A stretch of 64,000 nt of DNA from Thiovibrio frasassiensis (GCF_029607905.1 NZ_JAPHEH010000001.1:2199530-2263529), one strand, 5' to 3'; positions 34,683 to 43,842 are shown, numbered from the stretch's first letter. Notes: generated by a model not told the origin, from the sequence alone. Translations and numbers: made by a program.

Positions 34683-36364
34683 TTATCTCGGTTGCTGCTC
34701 TTCTTTTAATTTCCGGCGTAGAATCTTGCCTATGGCGGATTTGGGAAGCGTTTTGCGGAATTCGACATGCTTTGGGATCTTGTATGCGCTCAGATAAACC
34801 CTGCAGTGTGCAATCACCGCTTCGGCCGTGAGAGAGGTATCTTTTTTCACCAGATACACCTTGACCGCCTCGCCGCTTTTTTCATCAGGGATTCCCACAA
34901 CGCACACCTCCTTGACCCCCGGGAGCATCATCACCACGTCCTCAATCTCGGTGGGGTAGGCCTTGAAGCCGGAGACCACGATCATGTCCTTGTGGCGGTC
35001 GATGAATTGGATGTAGCCGCGCTCGTCCATCACGCCAATGTCTCCGGTGCGTAACCAGCCATCGGCGCTGAGGACGCGGTCGGTTTCTTCAGGCATGTTC
35101 CAGTAACCCCGCATTACTTGGGGCCCTTGCACGCAGATCTCACCCTGTTCGTTCAGGGGCAGCTCGCAGCCATTTTCGTCCCGGATTGCTACCCGGGTGG
35201 AGGGAATCGGGACGCCGATTTTGCCGCTGAATGTCTTGGCGTTCAGCGGATTGACGCAGACGATGGGTGAGGCCTCGGTCAGTCCATAGCCCTCGATGAG
35301 CGGCATTCCCATCATTTGTTGCCATCCTTCCGCCACTGCGCGCTGCACTGCCATGCCGCCGGCCACCGAAACCTTGAGTGCCCCGGCGTTGGCTTTTTTT
35401 ACGGCCTCAAAGCTGGGTTCATGCAGGAGAAGATTGAACAGGGTGTTGACGCCGGTTATGGCGGTGAAGCGGGTCTTTTTTAATTCTTGCACGAAGCTAT
35501 GGATGTCGCGGGGATTGGTGATCAGGATATTGTTTGCCCCCCACTTTACGAAGGTGAGCAGATTGGCGGTGAGGGCGAAGATATGGTAGAGGGGCAGCGG
35601 GGTGACGATCAGCTCTTCGCCTTCCTTGAGGGTGGAGCCGATCCAGGCCGAGGTTTGCTCCACGTTGGCCACCATGTTGCCGTGGCTCAGGATCGCGCCC
35701 TTGGCCAGACCGGTTGTTCCGCCGGTATATTGAAGGAAGGCGATGTCCGTATGATCGATCGGCACCTCGGTGCGTGTGTGGTGTGCGCCAAGTTTCAGCG
35801 CGGAGTTAAAATCGATTGCGTCCGGCAGATCCCAGCGCGGCACCATGCCTTTGATCCATTTGATGACGAAATTCACCATATATGCCTGCAGGGGTGGGAA
35901 GAGGTCTCCTATTTCGGTGGTGATCACATGACGCACCGCAGTTGTGGCGATGACCTCCTGCAGCGTGTGGGCGAAATTCTCCAGCACCACGACGGCCAAA
36001 GCCCCGGAGTCGGCCAATTGGTGTTGCAGTTCGCGGGGGGTGGAAAGCGGATTGACATTGACCAGCACTATGCCTGCGCGGAGCGCACCGAAGAGCGCAC
36101 CGGATATTGCAGCAGGTTGGGCAGCATGATGGCCAAGCGATCGCCTTTGTTCAGCCCGACAACGTGTTGCAGGTAAGCAGCAAAATTACCGGATAGGCGG
36201 TCGAGTTCGCCATAGGTCATGGCAACGTCCATGTTGGTGAAGGCGGGATGATGGTGAAATCGTGCGCAACTCTGTTCGAACAGGTCCCTCAGTGAGCTGA
36301 AGCGGAAAATATCGACCTCGGCCGGAATACCTTGTGGGTAGTGCTTCAGCCAGACTGGTTCCAT
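34683..36364 (-). pseudogene. fadD: Long-chain fatty acid--CoA ligase, broken by a single frameshift
   Basis: A gene very close in sequence to gammaproteobacterial FadD, split into two frames. The N-terminal part (36364-36068, 98 codons) reads to NLLQYPV and then goes out of frame to a TAG. Shifting by one base at about 36099 restores ALFGALRAGIVLVNVNPL, exactly the FadD continuation, and the rest (461 codons) is intact: YTGGTTGLAKGA, EGYGLTEASP, GWLRTGDIGVMD, SGFKAYPTEIEDV and GKILRRKL. One base is missing between GT and GCG. No slippery run is present, so a recent mutation or a sequencing error is likelier than programmed shifting. If intact the product would be about 560 aa. Confidence 0.88.
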
Positions 36365-36692
36365 GGGGTTCCCCCTTTTCAGACGGCTTCTGCTGCTGCC
36401 TATGGACGCTAATTAAACAGGAGGCTGTTTTGTCCAGGCCTTTTGGCAAGGGATGGAGGATGAAACGAAATCACCTTTGCAGGTGGAGAGAAACGATTGG
36501 GGAAAAACCATGAGGCTTATGAATTGGAACGCTTACCTTCTTTTTATCGGGAGATGACAATCACTGTCAAGCAGATAAAAGAGCGAAGTTCCGCAAGATA
36601 TTATGGTGGGGGCGTTATTCCAGAGAACCTTTTTTTGCATTTCGTTTCTGTGATTTTTCCCGGGATGAATCTGGAAAACAACAAAAAATATC

Positions 36693-36719
36693 TTGCAGAT
36701 AATTTATTATTTTCATAAT
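36693..36719 (+). promoter_or_regulatory. Possible promoter of the TetR-menaquinone operon
   Basis: TTGCAG (36693-36698) and CATAAT (36714-36719) with a short 15-base spacer. The start of transcription would fall inside the inverted repeat that follows, as expected for a repressed promoter. Confidence 0.35.
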
Positions 36720-36737
36720 GTGACCGCCTGGTCATAT
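36718..36737. promoter_or_regulatory. Likely TetR operator
   Basis: ATGTGACC-GCCT-GGTCATAT is an inverted repeat with one mismatch, ending one base before the TetR start codon at 36739 and overlapping the predicted transcription start. The position suits autorepression by the adjacent TetR protein. Confidence 0.55.
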
Positions 36738-36738
36738 T

Positions 36739-37410
36739 ATGGATACCCAACTTGCGCAGCCAAAACAAACCTTCGTGAATCTGCCGCCGGAAAAGCGCGA
36801 AAATATCCTGCGTGCGGCGGTTGTCGAGTTTGCCGAGCACGGGTACCAGCGGGCAAGTCTCAATAATATCGTCAAGCAGTTGGGGATATCCAAGGGCTCG
36901 CTCTACCAGTATTTTGACAACAAGGAAGCCCTGTTCCTGCATGTGTTTGACCACTTCACCCAGCAGGTGAAGCGGTATGTCAAGGTGTCGGTCATGGGCA
37001 ATGGCCAGGATGATTTTTTTGTTGTGGCCCGACAGGTATTACTGGCAGGCATAGCCTTCATCGATAGCCACCCGGAGTATTTTCAGGTCTACCTCAAGGT
37101 GTTGTTCGAGCGGGATGTCCCCCGGCGGGAGGAACTGGTGGCCAGGGTTCGCCTTTTTTCCTTGGAATATTTTGGTCCCCTGGCGGAGCGGGCCATGGCC
37201 CAGGGCGTGTTGCGCAGTGACATCCCGGCCCAGAAGGTGGTATTTATTTTGGACGCCATGCTCGACCGCTTCCTGCAAGGATACGCCCAGCCCTACCTCG
37301 ACGGGGGGCTGGCGCTTGCCGGGATGTCTGCCGATCGATTGCATGATGAGATTGACAGTATGGTTGCGGTCCTGCGTACCGGCTTGCAGCCTTTTGTTAC
37401 GGGAGATTGA
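36739..37410 (+). CDS. TetR/AcrR family transcriptional regulator
   Basis: A 223-aa regulator. The N-terminal helix-turn-helix (about 18-65; ILRAAVVEFAEHGYQRASLN, LGISKGSLYQYFDNKEALF) is typical TetR; the C-terminal ligand domain (about 80-215) is variable and gives no clear ligand. The stop is 3 bases before mqnE, so the regulator heads the menaquinone operon; it is also divergent from a fatty acyl-CoA ligase gene, and FadR-like sensing of acyl-CoA is an alternative. No good Shine-Dalgarno site precedes the ATG because the operator occupies that space. Confidence 0.9.
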   Translation: MDTQLAQPKQTFVNLPPEKRENILRAAVVEFAEHGYQRASLNNIVKQLGISKGSLYQYFDNKEALFLHVFDHFTQQVKRYVKVSVMGNGQDDFFVVARQVLLAGIAFIDSHPEYFQVYLKVLFERDVPRREELVARVRLFSLEYFGPLAERAMAQGVLRSDIPAQKVVFILDAMLDRFLQGYAQPYLDGGLALAGMSADRLHDEIDSMVAVLRTGLQPFVTGD

Positions 37411-37413
37411 ACA

Positions 37414-38508
37414 ATGGAACAGATGGTGGTTGCGGCAGGGCTTGGAGATATCCTGGACAAGGTCAAGGCAGGGGAGCGTCTCAGCAACGAAGACGGGGTC
37501 CGGCTCTATAAAACGAACGATATCCTGGCGCTTGGCTACCTGGCCAATCTGGTGCGGGAGCGGCTCAACGGCGATCGCGCCTATTTCATCTACAACCAGC
37601 ACGTCAACTATTCCAACATCTGCACCAATCTCTGCAAGTTTTGCGCCTTTGGCAAGGACAAGGAGTCGCCGCAGGCCTATGAGATGACGGTGGATCAGGT
37701 CAAGGCCAAGGTGCGCGAGCGTCTGGCCGAGCCCATTACCGAGGTGCATGTGGTGGGCGGCATTCACCCCGATCTTCCCTATCAGTACTATCTGGACATG
37801 TTGCGCGGCATCAAAGAGGTGCGGCCGGAGATCCATATCCAGGCCTTTACCTGTGTGGAGATCGCCCATCTGGCAGAGCTTGCCGGAAAGTCCGTGACCG
37901 AGACCCTCAAGGAATTGGTTGCCGCGGGGCTTGGCTCGATCCCTGGCGGTGGGGCGGAGGTTTTCAGCCCCCGGATCCGGCAGCGGACCTGTGAGAAGAA
38001 ACTCTCCGGCGAGGGGTGGCTCGAGGTCGCCAAGGCTGCGCATCGGCTCGGGCTGAAAAGCAACGCCACCATGCTCTACGGGCATATCGAGACCATGGAG
38101 GAGCGGGTCGAGCATCTTGCGGCGCTGCGCGAGGCGCAGGATGAAACCGGCGGCTTTCTTACCTTCATTCCCTTGGCTTTCCATCCCAAGAATACCGAGA
38201 TGCACGATTTGGCCAAGACCAGCGGCCTTGACGATCTGAAAAACATCGCGGTGGCCCGCTGTTTTCTTGACAACTTTGCCCACATCAAGGCCTACTGGGT
38301 GATGATCGGCCCCAAGCTGGCCCAGGTTGCCCTTTCCTTTGGCGCGGACGATGTGGACGGGACGGTCAAAGAGGAACTGATTACCCATATGGCCGGCGGG
38401 GAAACCGGCGGGACTATGGCCGACACCGAGTTGATCCGCTTGATCCTGGATGCGGGCAGAAAACCGGTGGAACGGGACACCCTCTACAACGTGATCAGGG
38501 AGTACTGA
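37414..38508 (+). CDS. mqnE: Aminodeoxyfutalosine synthase
   Basis: A radical SAM enzyme that joins 3-enolpyruvylbenzoate to the adenosyl group of SAM, forming aminodeoxyfutalosine. The 364-aa protein carries the cluster motif CTNLCKFCAF (CxxxCxxC) after YFIYNQHVNYSN, then VVGGIHPDLPYQYY, GLGSIPGGGAEVFS and LTFIPLAFHPKNT. It is paired with the paralogous mqnC 5 bases downstream. MqnE rather than MqnC is inferred from the CTNLC form and FHPKNT. GGGAGA at the end of the TetR gene supplies its ribosome site. Confidence 0.94.
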   Translation: MEQMVVAAGLGDILDKVKAGERLSNEDGVRLYKTNDILALGYLANLVRERLNGDRAYFIYNQHVNYSNICTNLCKFCAFGKDKESPQAYEMTVDQVKAKVRERLAEPITEVHVVGGIHPDLPYQYYLDMLRGIKEVRPEIHIQAFTCVEIAHLAELAGKSVTETLKELVAAGLGSIPGGGAEVFSPRIRQRTCEKKLSGEGWLEVAKAAHRLGLKSNATMLYGHIETMEERVEHLAALREAQDETGGFLTFIPLAFHPKNTEMHDLAKTSGLDDLKNIAVARCFLDNFAHIKAYWVMIGPKLAQVALSFGADDVDGTVKEELITHMAGGETGGTMADTELIRLILDAGRKPVERDTLYNVIREY

Positions 38509-38513
38509 GTCCC

Positions 38514-39569
38514 ATGGATATGCAGCGGATCACGGAAAAGGTTTTGGCCGGTAAGCGGCTTACGATTGACGAGGGGTTGAGCCTTGCTGAACACGCCGAT
38601 CTTTACCAACTGGGGTTTCTGGCCGACGCCATCCGCCGGCGAAAGCACCCCGAGCCCATGGTCACTTATGTGATCGACCGCAACATCAACTATACCGACA
38701 TCTGTGTCTCCGCCTGCAAGTTCTGTGCGTTTTTCAAATCGCCGGAAGACCCGGATGGGTCGGTGTTGTCCTTTGCCGAGCTCGGCGAGAAGATCGAAGA
38801 AACCAAGCGTCTTGGCGGGACCCAGATCCTCCTGCAGGGCGGACTCCATCCGGACAAGCCTTTAGAGTTCTACGAGGAAATGCTCCGCTTCATCAAGGGG
38901 CACGGTATTCATATCCACGGTTTTTCCCCGCCCGAGGTCTGTCATTTTGCCACCTTGTCCGGTCTGCCGGTGCGGGAGGTCTTGATCCGTCTTCAGCAGG
39001 CGGGGCTTGATTCCATTCCCGGCGGCGGCGCGGAGATTCTCTGCGATCGGGTGCGGCAGGAAACCGCGCCGCGGAAATGTTCCACCGATGCCTGGCTCGG
39101 GGTCATGGAAGAGGCGCACCGTCTCGGGATGCGCACCACCGCGACAATGATGTTCGGGCATCTGGAAACCACGGCGGAGCGGATCGAACATCTGGCCCGA
39201 GTGCGTGAGCTGCAGGATAAAACCGGCGGTTTCACCGCTTTCATCCCCTGGCCGTTTCAGCCGGACAACACCGTGCTTTCCCATCTTCCCAAGACTACCG
39301 CCTGCGGCTACTTGAAGATGCTGGCGCTTTCCCGGATCTTTCTGGACAATATCGACAATATTCAGGCCTCCTGGGTGACCCAGGGGCCGAAGATTGCCCA
39401 GCTCTCGCTTTTTTTCGGGGCCAATGATTTCGGCAGTACCATGATTGAGGAGAATGTGGTGGCCGCGGCCGGGGTGGGCTTCCGTCTCTCCGAACAGGAG
39501 ATCCGCACCTTAGTGCAAGGCGCTGGCCGTGTCCCCAGGCAGCGCACAATGGATTACACCTTGGTGTGA
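38514..39569 (+). CDS. mqnC: Cyclic dehypoxanthinyl futalosine synthase
   Basis: A radical SAM enzyme that cyclises dehypoxanthine futalosine. The 351-aa protein has DRNINYTDICVSACKFCAFF with the CxxxCxxC cluster site, QILLQGGLHPDKPLEFYEE, GLDSIPGGGAEILCDRVR and FIPWPFQPDNT, the MqnC pattern. It works after MqnB and before MqnD, both encoded at about 10 kb. The mqnX gene begins one base after its stop codon. The two radical SAM genes probably arose by duplication. Confidence 0.95.
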   Translation: MDMQRITEKVLAGKRLTIDEGLSLAEHADLYQLGFLADAIRRRKHPEPMVTYVIDRNINYTDICVSACKFCAFFKSPEDPDGSVLSFAELGEKIEETKRLGGTQILLQGGLHPDKPLEFYEEMLRFIKGHGIHIHGFSPPEVCHFATLSGLPVREVLIRLQQAGLDSIPGGGAEILCDRVRQETAPRKCSTDAWLGVMEEAHRLGMRTTATMMFGHLETTAERIEHLARVRELQDKTGGFTAFIPWPFQPDNTVLSHLPKTTACGYLKMLALSRIFLDNIDNIQASWVTQGPKIAQLSLFFGANDFGSTMIEENVVAAAGVGFRLSEQEIRTLVQGAGRVPRQRTMDYTLV

Positions 39570-39570
39570 C

Positions 39571-40788
39571 ATGCAGGAATACCCCCGTTATCTCTACCGT
39601 GCACCCTTTGTAGTCCAGGGCAATGGCCCGATTATTGCCGATGGTGCGGTACTCACCGAAGACGGCCTGGTTGTGGCGGTGGGGCGGTATGCTGAGCTGA
39701 AAGACCTCGATGCGCAACTGGAAGACTATGAGGGGCACGTCATTACTCCACCCTTGGTCAACTGCCATGCCCATCTTGAACTCTCGTATCTCTCCGGGCT
39801 GGCTACTGCCGGGAGCGATTCTCCCTCGCCCGGCGACATGACCGGTTGGATCCGTTCCCTGCTCGCCGCCCGGGCGGAGAATATAGAGCAGGACACCGTG
39901 CATGATGCCGCGCTGATGGCGCTGGCCACATTGTATGCCGGGGGATGCCGGGGGGTGGCCGATATCGGTAATCGTCCGGAAAGTTCTTTTTTGGCGGAGG
40001 GGTTCAAGACCGAGGTGCTCTTTTTTCTCGAAATGTTTGGACTGTGCGGCGAATCCGAGGAATCGGCGCTGGCCGCCTTGTCTGGATTTGCTGCTGATGT
40101 CCGCTGTACGGCGCATGCCCCCTATTCCACCGGAGCAAGGTTGATCCAGGCATTAAAAAAGAGGGCAGGCAGAGAGAGGAGTCTCTTTCCCATGCATGTG
40201 GCCGAATCGGCGCAAGAGATTGAATTTTTGCGTACCGGCTCCGGACCGTTTCGGGATTTTCTGCTCGAGCGGGGGGTGGCGGTTGACTCCTTCACCCCGC
40301 CCGGCATGGGGGCGGTCCGGTATCTGGATTCCCTGGGCGTGCTGGATGCGCAGACCCTCTGTGTTCATGCTGTGCATGTCGATGAGGAAGAGATCTCGCT
40401 TTTGGCCGCACGCGGGGGTGCAGTCTGTCTCTGTCCTGCCAGTAATCGTTACATGGGGGTAGGCACAGCGCCGGTGGAAAAAATGCTCGCCCAGGGCATT
40501 CCCCTGGTTTTGGGTACCGATAGTCTGGCCAGCAACCCGCAGCTGAATCTCTGGCAAGAGATGCAGGTATTACGGCAAGACCATCCTGCTCTCGCCCCCG
40601 AGGCGGTCTTTGCCATGGCCTCGGTCAATGGCTCCCGCCTACTCGGCCTTGGCGGACGCCTGGGCACCGTGGCCCCCGGGGTTTCCTCCTCTCTGTTGGC
40701 GGTGCGCTGCCAGGCGAAGAACGAGGGTGATGTTTTGGAGTATCTTACCTCCACCGGCACGGATATTAAGCTTGAGTGGCTCGAATAA
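39571..40788 (+). CDS. mqnX: Aminodeoxyfutalosine deaminase (amidohydrolase)
   Basis: A 405-aa metal-dependent amidohydrolase. Motifs are VNCHAHLELSYLSG (HxH), TAHAPYSTGARL, MHVAES and GTDSLASNPQLNLW, the adenosine/cytosine deaminase-like pattern. In this operon it almost certainly deaminates aminodeoxyfutalosine to futalosine, which MqnB then cleaves. The start ATG at 39571 comes one base after the mqnC stop; the longer frame is only overlap. Substrate assignment rests on context, since related proteins act on S-adenosylhomocysteine or guanine. Confidence 0.86.
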   Translation: MQEYPRYLYRAPFVVQGNGPIIADGAVLTEDGLVVAVGRYAELKDLDAQLEDYEGHVITPPLVNCHAHLELSYLSGLATAGSDSPSPGDMTGWIRSLLAARAENIEQDTVHDAALMALATLYAGGCRGVADIGNRPESSFLAEGFKTEVLFFLEMFGLCGESEESALAALSGFAADVRCTAHAPYSTGARLIQALKKRAGRERSLFPMHVAESAQEIEFLRTGSGPFRDFLLERGVAVDSFTPPGMGAVRYLDSLGVLDAQTLCVHAVHVDEEEISLLAARGGAVCLCPASNRYMGVGTAPVEKMLAQGIPLVLGTDSLASNPQLNLWQEMQVLRQDHPALAPEAVFAMASVNGSRLLGLGGRLGTVAPGVSSSLLAVRCQAKNEGDVLEYLTSTGTDIKLEWLE

Positions 40789-40792
40789 CAGG

Positions 40793-41632
40793 ATGAAGAT
40801 CACGGCCAGAATCGGGATGGTGAATTATATCAACACCGCTCCTCTCTATGAGGTGTGGCAGCAAACCGTTCACCGTCCAGACTGGCTGGTTACCGAGGCG
40901 CCGCCCTCTCAGCTTAACCGGATGCTCCACGAAAAGGAACTGGACCTGGGTTTTGTCTCCTCCCAGGAATATGCGCTGCACCCCGGGGAGTATAGGATTC
41001 TGAGCGATCTCTCCATTTCTGCCACCGGGCAGGTGGGCAGTGTTTTTCTCTTTTCGGAAGTGCCTTTTACCCAGTTAGAAGAACAACTTGTCCTGCTCAG
41101 CTCCCAGTCCCAAACCTCGGTGAGCCTGGTCAAGATTATCCTTGAGGATTTCTATCAGGTTCGGCCCAGATATTGCGCTGGGATGGCCACTGATCTTGCC
41201 GTTTCACGGGAAAGGCCCATGGCGGTATTGGCTATAGGCGACGAGGCTTTGCGTCTGGCGGCCGGAGAAAGGTATCCCCACCGACTCGATCTTGGCGAAG
41301 CATGGCAGGCCCGCACCGGTCTGCCCTTTGTTTTTGCGGTTTGGGCGGTGCGGGAGGACTTTTGTCGTTCCGCTCCGGACACGGTCCTGGCTATCCATCA
41401 GGAGCTGCTCCGTTGCCTGCGGGAGGGCAAGAAACGGCTGCGGGAGATCAGTGCCGCTGTGGCCGGGCGGGTTCCCATGGACGAAAATGCCTGCTACCGC
41501 TATCTTCAGGGGATTGAATATGATCTGGGCAGTGAAAAGCAGGAGGCGTTGACGCTATTTTTCGAGTATCTTGTCTCGCGTGGGGAGGTTCCGGCCACGG
41601 CGCTTCCCATAAAGGTTTGCGGAAATCATTGA
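40793..41632 (+). CDS. mqnA: Chorismate dehydratase
   Basis: Dehydrates chorismate to 3-enolpyruvylbenzoate, the first step of the futalosine pathway. The 279-aa protein has the bilobed fold shared with MqnD; motifs are ARIGMVNYINTAPLY, LGFVSSQEYA, SVSLVKIILE and AIGDEALRLA. The ATG at 40793 is 4 bases after the mqnX stop. It competes with pheA for chorismate. Gene order here is mqnE-C-X-A followed by menG. Confidence 0.93.
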   Translation: MKITARIGMVNYINTAPLYEVWQQTVHRPDWLVTEAPPSQLNRMLHEKELDLGFVSSQEYALHPGEYRILSDLSISATGQVGSVFLFSEVPFTQLEEQLVLLSSQSQTSVSLVKIILEDFYQVRPRYCAGMATDLAVSRERPMAVLAIGDEALRLAAGERYPHRLDLGEAWQARTGLPFVFAVWAVREDFCRSAPDTVLAIHQELLRCLREGKKRLREISAAVAGRVPMDENACYRYLQGIEYDLGSEKQEALTLFFEYLVSRGEVPATALPIKVCGNH

Positions 41633-41636
41633 GCAT

Positions 41637-42344
41637 ATGAAGAATCCAGACGAAAAGAAGAAATTTGTTCAGGAAAAGTTCTCCTCGATCAGCGGGAAAT
41701 ATGATTTCCTCAATTCGGTGTTGAGTTTTCAGATCGACCGTTATTGGCGCTGGGTCACCACCCGGGAGTTGAAGGAGTTCCCCGAGGGCGCGGTTCTCGA
41801 CCTTTGTGCCGGCACCCTGCCTCTTTCCCTGGAGTTGACCCGGCAGGCCAAGCACCGTCAGGTTCTGTCCGTGGATTTTTGTGAAGACATGCTGCGGGCC
41901 GGGATGCAGCACCTTCCCGCCGATGAGCGGAAAGGGAGGATAGGGCCGGTGTGCGGGGATGGAGAGCAGATCCCCGTGAAAAGCGGGACGGTCTGGGGAG
42001 TTACCGTGGCCTTCGGGGTTAGGAATCTGGCGAGAACCCAACAGGGATTGAATGAAATGTATCGGGTGTTGAAGCCGGGGGGCAAGCTGTTGATCCTCGA
42101 ATTTTCCCGGCCGCAGAATCCTGTGGTCAAGCCCCTCTATAATTTCTATCTCAACCGGGTATTGCCGAAGATTGCCGGACTTGTATCCGGCGACACCGAG
42201 GCCTACGAGTATCTTGCCAGCTCCATTGCCGAATTTTATACGCCGGAACAATTGCTGGGCATGATGCAACAGGCAGGATTTGCCACAACCTACCATCGAC
42301 CGTTGACCTTTGGGGTGGTGACGGTCTATGTGGGGGTAAAATGA
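41637..42344 (+). CDS. menG: Demethylmenaquinone methyltransferase (UbiE/MenG family)
   Basis: SAM-dependent C-methylation of demethylmenaquinone, the last step of the pathway. The 235-aa protein has FSSISGKYDFLNSVLSF, the SAM site VLDLCAGTLPLSLEL, VAFGVRNLA and YRVLKPGGKLLILEFS, all typical of UbiE. Because the organism appears to make menaquinone, the menG name is chosen over ubiE. It starts 4 bases after mqnA and its 3' end overlaps ubiX by ATGA. Confidence 0.94.
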   Translation: MKNPDEKKKFVQEKFSSISGKYDFLNSVLSFQIDRYWRWVTTRELKEFPEGAVLDLCAGTLPLSLELTRQAKHRQVLSVDFCEDMLRAGMQHLPADERKGRIGPVCGDGEQIPVKSGTVWGVTVAFGVRNLARTQQGLNEMYRVLKPGGKLLILEFSRPQNPVVKPLYNFYLNRVLPKIAGLVSGDTEAYEYLASSIAEFYTPEQLLGMMQQAGFATTYHRPLTFGVVTVYVGVK

Positions 42345-42919
42345 AAAAAGTTGTCCTGGCCATAACCGGAGCAACCGGCGCGGTTTACGCCCTGGAGTTT
42401 CTCAAGCTCTGCCAGCCCCTTGGGGTTGAGGTGCATGGGCTGCTGTCCGAGGCGGGAGAACAGGTGCTCGGGCTTGAGCTTGGCATGTCCCGCCGGGATC
42501 TCGACCCTTTTGTTGCCCGCTGGCATGATGTGCACGATTTTGCCGCGCCCATGTCCAGCGGCTCCAGCGATTTCAGCGGCATGGCGGTCCTGCCCTGCAC
42601 CATGGGGAGTCTTGCCGCCATTGCCAACGGTATTTGCGGCAATCTCATCCATCGGGCCGCGGATGTCATGCTCAAGGAGCGTCGCCCACTGGTTCTGGCG
42701 GTCCGGGAAACACCCTTGAATAAGACCCACCTCACGAATATGTTAAAGGCGCACGAGGCTGGGGGGATCATCTGTCCGCCTATGCCCGCCTTGTACCACC
42801 GGCCCCGGAGTATCGAAGAGATGGCCCGTCTGTTTGCGGGGAGGGTTGCGGGACTGCTCGGCATCGAGGTTGCGGACCTGCCCAGATGGCAGGGCATACC
42901 CCCGGAGGAAGAGGCATGA
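42341..42919 (+). CDS. ubiX: Flavin prenyltransferase UbiX
   Basis: Makes prenylated FMN, the cofactor of UbiD-type decarboxylases such as MqnL in the futalosine route. The 192-aa protein has VVLAITGATGAVYALEFL, SSGSSDFSGMAVLPCTMGSL and RPLVLAVRETPLNKTHLTNM, the standard FMN and dimethylallyl-phosphate sites. It is translationally coupled to menG through a 4-base overlap. The UbiD partner is not in the window and is presumably elsewhere. Confidence 0.95.
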   Translation: MKKVVLAITGATGAVYALEFLKLCQPLGVEVHGLLSEAGEQVLGLELGMSRRDLDPFVARWHDVHDFAAPMSSGSSDFSGMAVLPCTMGSLAAIANGICGNLIHRAADVMLKERRPLVLAVRETPLNKTHLTNMLKAHEAGGIICPPMPALYHRPRSIEEMARLFAGRVAGLLGIEVADLPRWQGIPPEEEA

Positions 42920-42956
42920 TGGCGGGTCGCAACCAATCTGTTGCCAGAGAGGGCCG

Positions 42957-43811
42957 ATGATGTTGCGCAAGGTGAAGGACCTGCTTGAGATGATCAAGTT
43001 CGGGCATACCATTTTTGCCCTGCCCTTTGCTCTGATCGGGGCGTTTCTGGCAAAACGCGGAGTTCCTGAAGCCGCCACCTTTGTCTGGATCATTTTGGCC
43101 ATGGTCGGTGCCCGGACTGCGGCCATGGGCTTCAACCGCATTGCCGACCGGAAGTTTGACGCCGCCAACCCCCGCACTGCGGATCGGGCTATCCCCAGTG
43201 GTGCCGTACGGCTGGCGGAAGCCTGGGGAATGGTTGTACTCTTTGCCCTGCTCTATTTTGTTGCCTGCTCTCAACTCAATCCGCTCACCTTGCTGCTTTC
43301 CCCTTTTGCCCTGGGTCTTACCTTCCTCTATTCCCTGACCAAACGTTTCACCTGGCTCTGCCATGTGGTTCTCGGTATCGCCCTGGCTTTTTCTCCCTTG
43401 GGCGGTTGGGTTGCAGTTAAAGGGAACCTTTTTGATTTCCCCTTTGTCCTCTCTCTTGGAGTGCTCTTCTGGGTTGCTGGTTTTGATACGGTGTACGCCT
43501 GCCTTGATGCTGATTTTGACCGCCAAGCAGGGCTCTATTCCCTGCCTTCACGGTTCGGTCGGGAAAAAGCCTTCAAACTAGCGGTTTTTTTTCATGGGTT
43601 GGCCTTTCTTTTGTTTATTTGCACAGGTATAGTATCTCGCTTGAATATTTATTATTATATGGGAATCGCTCTTACGGCCGGGGCTCTTTTTTATCAGCAT
43701 ATCGCTGTGAATCCGAGGGACCTGTCCCGTATCCAGCTTTCATTTTTTACCATGAACGGTCTTATCAGTCTTACCCTGTTTGTCGCAACCTGGCTTTCGT
43801 TGGTAGTTTGA
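42957..43811 (+). CDS. mqnP: Polyprenyltransferase of menaquinone synthesis (UbiA family, MqnP-like)
   Basis: An integral membrane prenyltransferase that attaches the isoprenoid chain to 1,4-dihydroxy-6-naphthoate. The 284-aa protein has about eight membrane helices and two aspartate motifs: NRIADRKFDAANPRTADRAI (NxxxDxxxD) and LDADFDRQAG. UbiA of ubiquinone synthesis would look the same; the operon makes MqnP the better name. Tandem ATG codons begin at 42957 after GAGAGGG. An open frame back to 42834 lies within ubiX and is not supported. The prenyl chain comes from dxs and ispA products. Confidence 0.9.
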   Translation: MMLRKVKDLLEMIKFGHTIFALPFALIGAFLAKRGVPEAATFVWIILAMVGARTAAMGFNRIADRKFDAANPRTADRAIPSGAVRLAEAWGMVVLFALLYFVACSQLNPLTLLLSPFALGLTFLYSLTKRFTWLCHVVLGIALAFSPLGGWVAVKGNLFDFPFVLSLGVLFWVAGFDTVYACLDADFDRQAGLYSLPSRFGREKAFKLAVFFHGLAFLLFICTGIVSRLNIYYYMGIALTAGALFYQHIAVNPRDLSRIQLSFFTMNGLISLTLFVATWLSLVV

Positions 43812-43842
43812 GCAGAAAAATCTCATTATAAAAGGAACTGTC

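Larger units (their letters stand above)
36365..36738. other. Divergent intergenic region between fadD and the TetR gene
   Basis: 374 bases that must hold promoters for both fadD and the TetR-mqn operon. The TetR side carries a -10-like CATAAT and an inverted repeat at 36718-36737. A 73-codon plus-strand frame from a TTG at 36497 has no recognisable motif and is not called. The stretch near 36600-36720 is distinctly AT-rich. Confidence 0.6.

Noticed and set aside
36060-36110. Programmed ribosomal frameshift in fadD
   Set aside because: No slippery heptamer, stop-proximal stimulatory hairpin or conserved precedent; the gap is an exact single-base loss in a codon pair.
30706-36364. A complete Ole olefin cluster
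   Set aside because: Only an OleD-like reductase is present; the ligase is FAAL-type rather than OleC, and no thiolase-like OleA or hydrolase OleB is encoded.
36497-36718. 73-codon plus-strand ORF in the fadD-tetR gap
   Set aside because: Starts at TTG, has no ribosome site or motif, and runs over the predicted promoter of the TetR gene.
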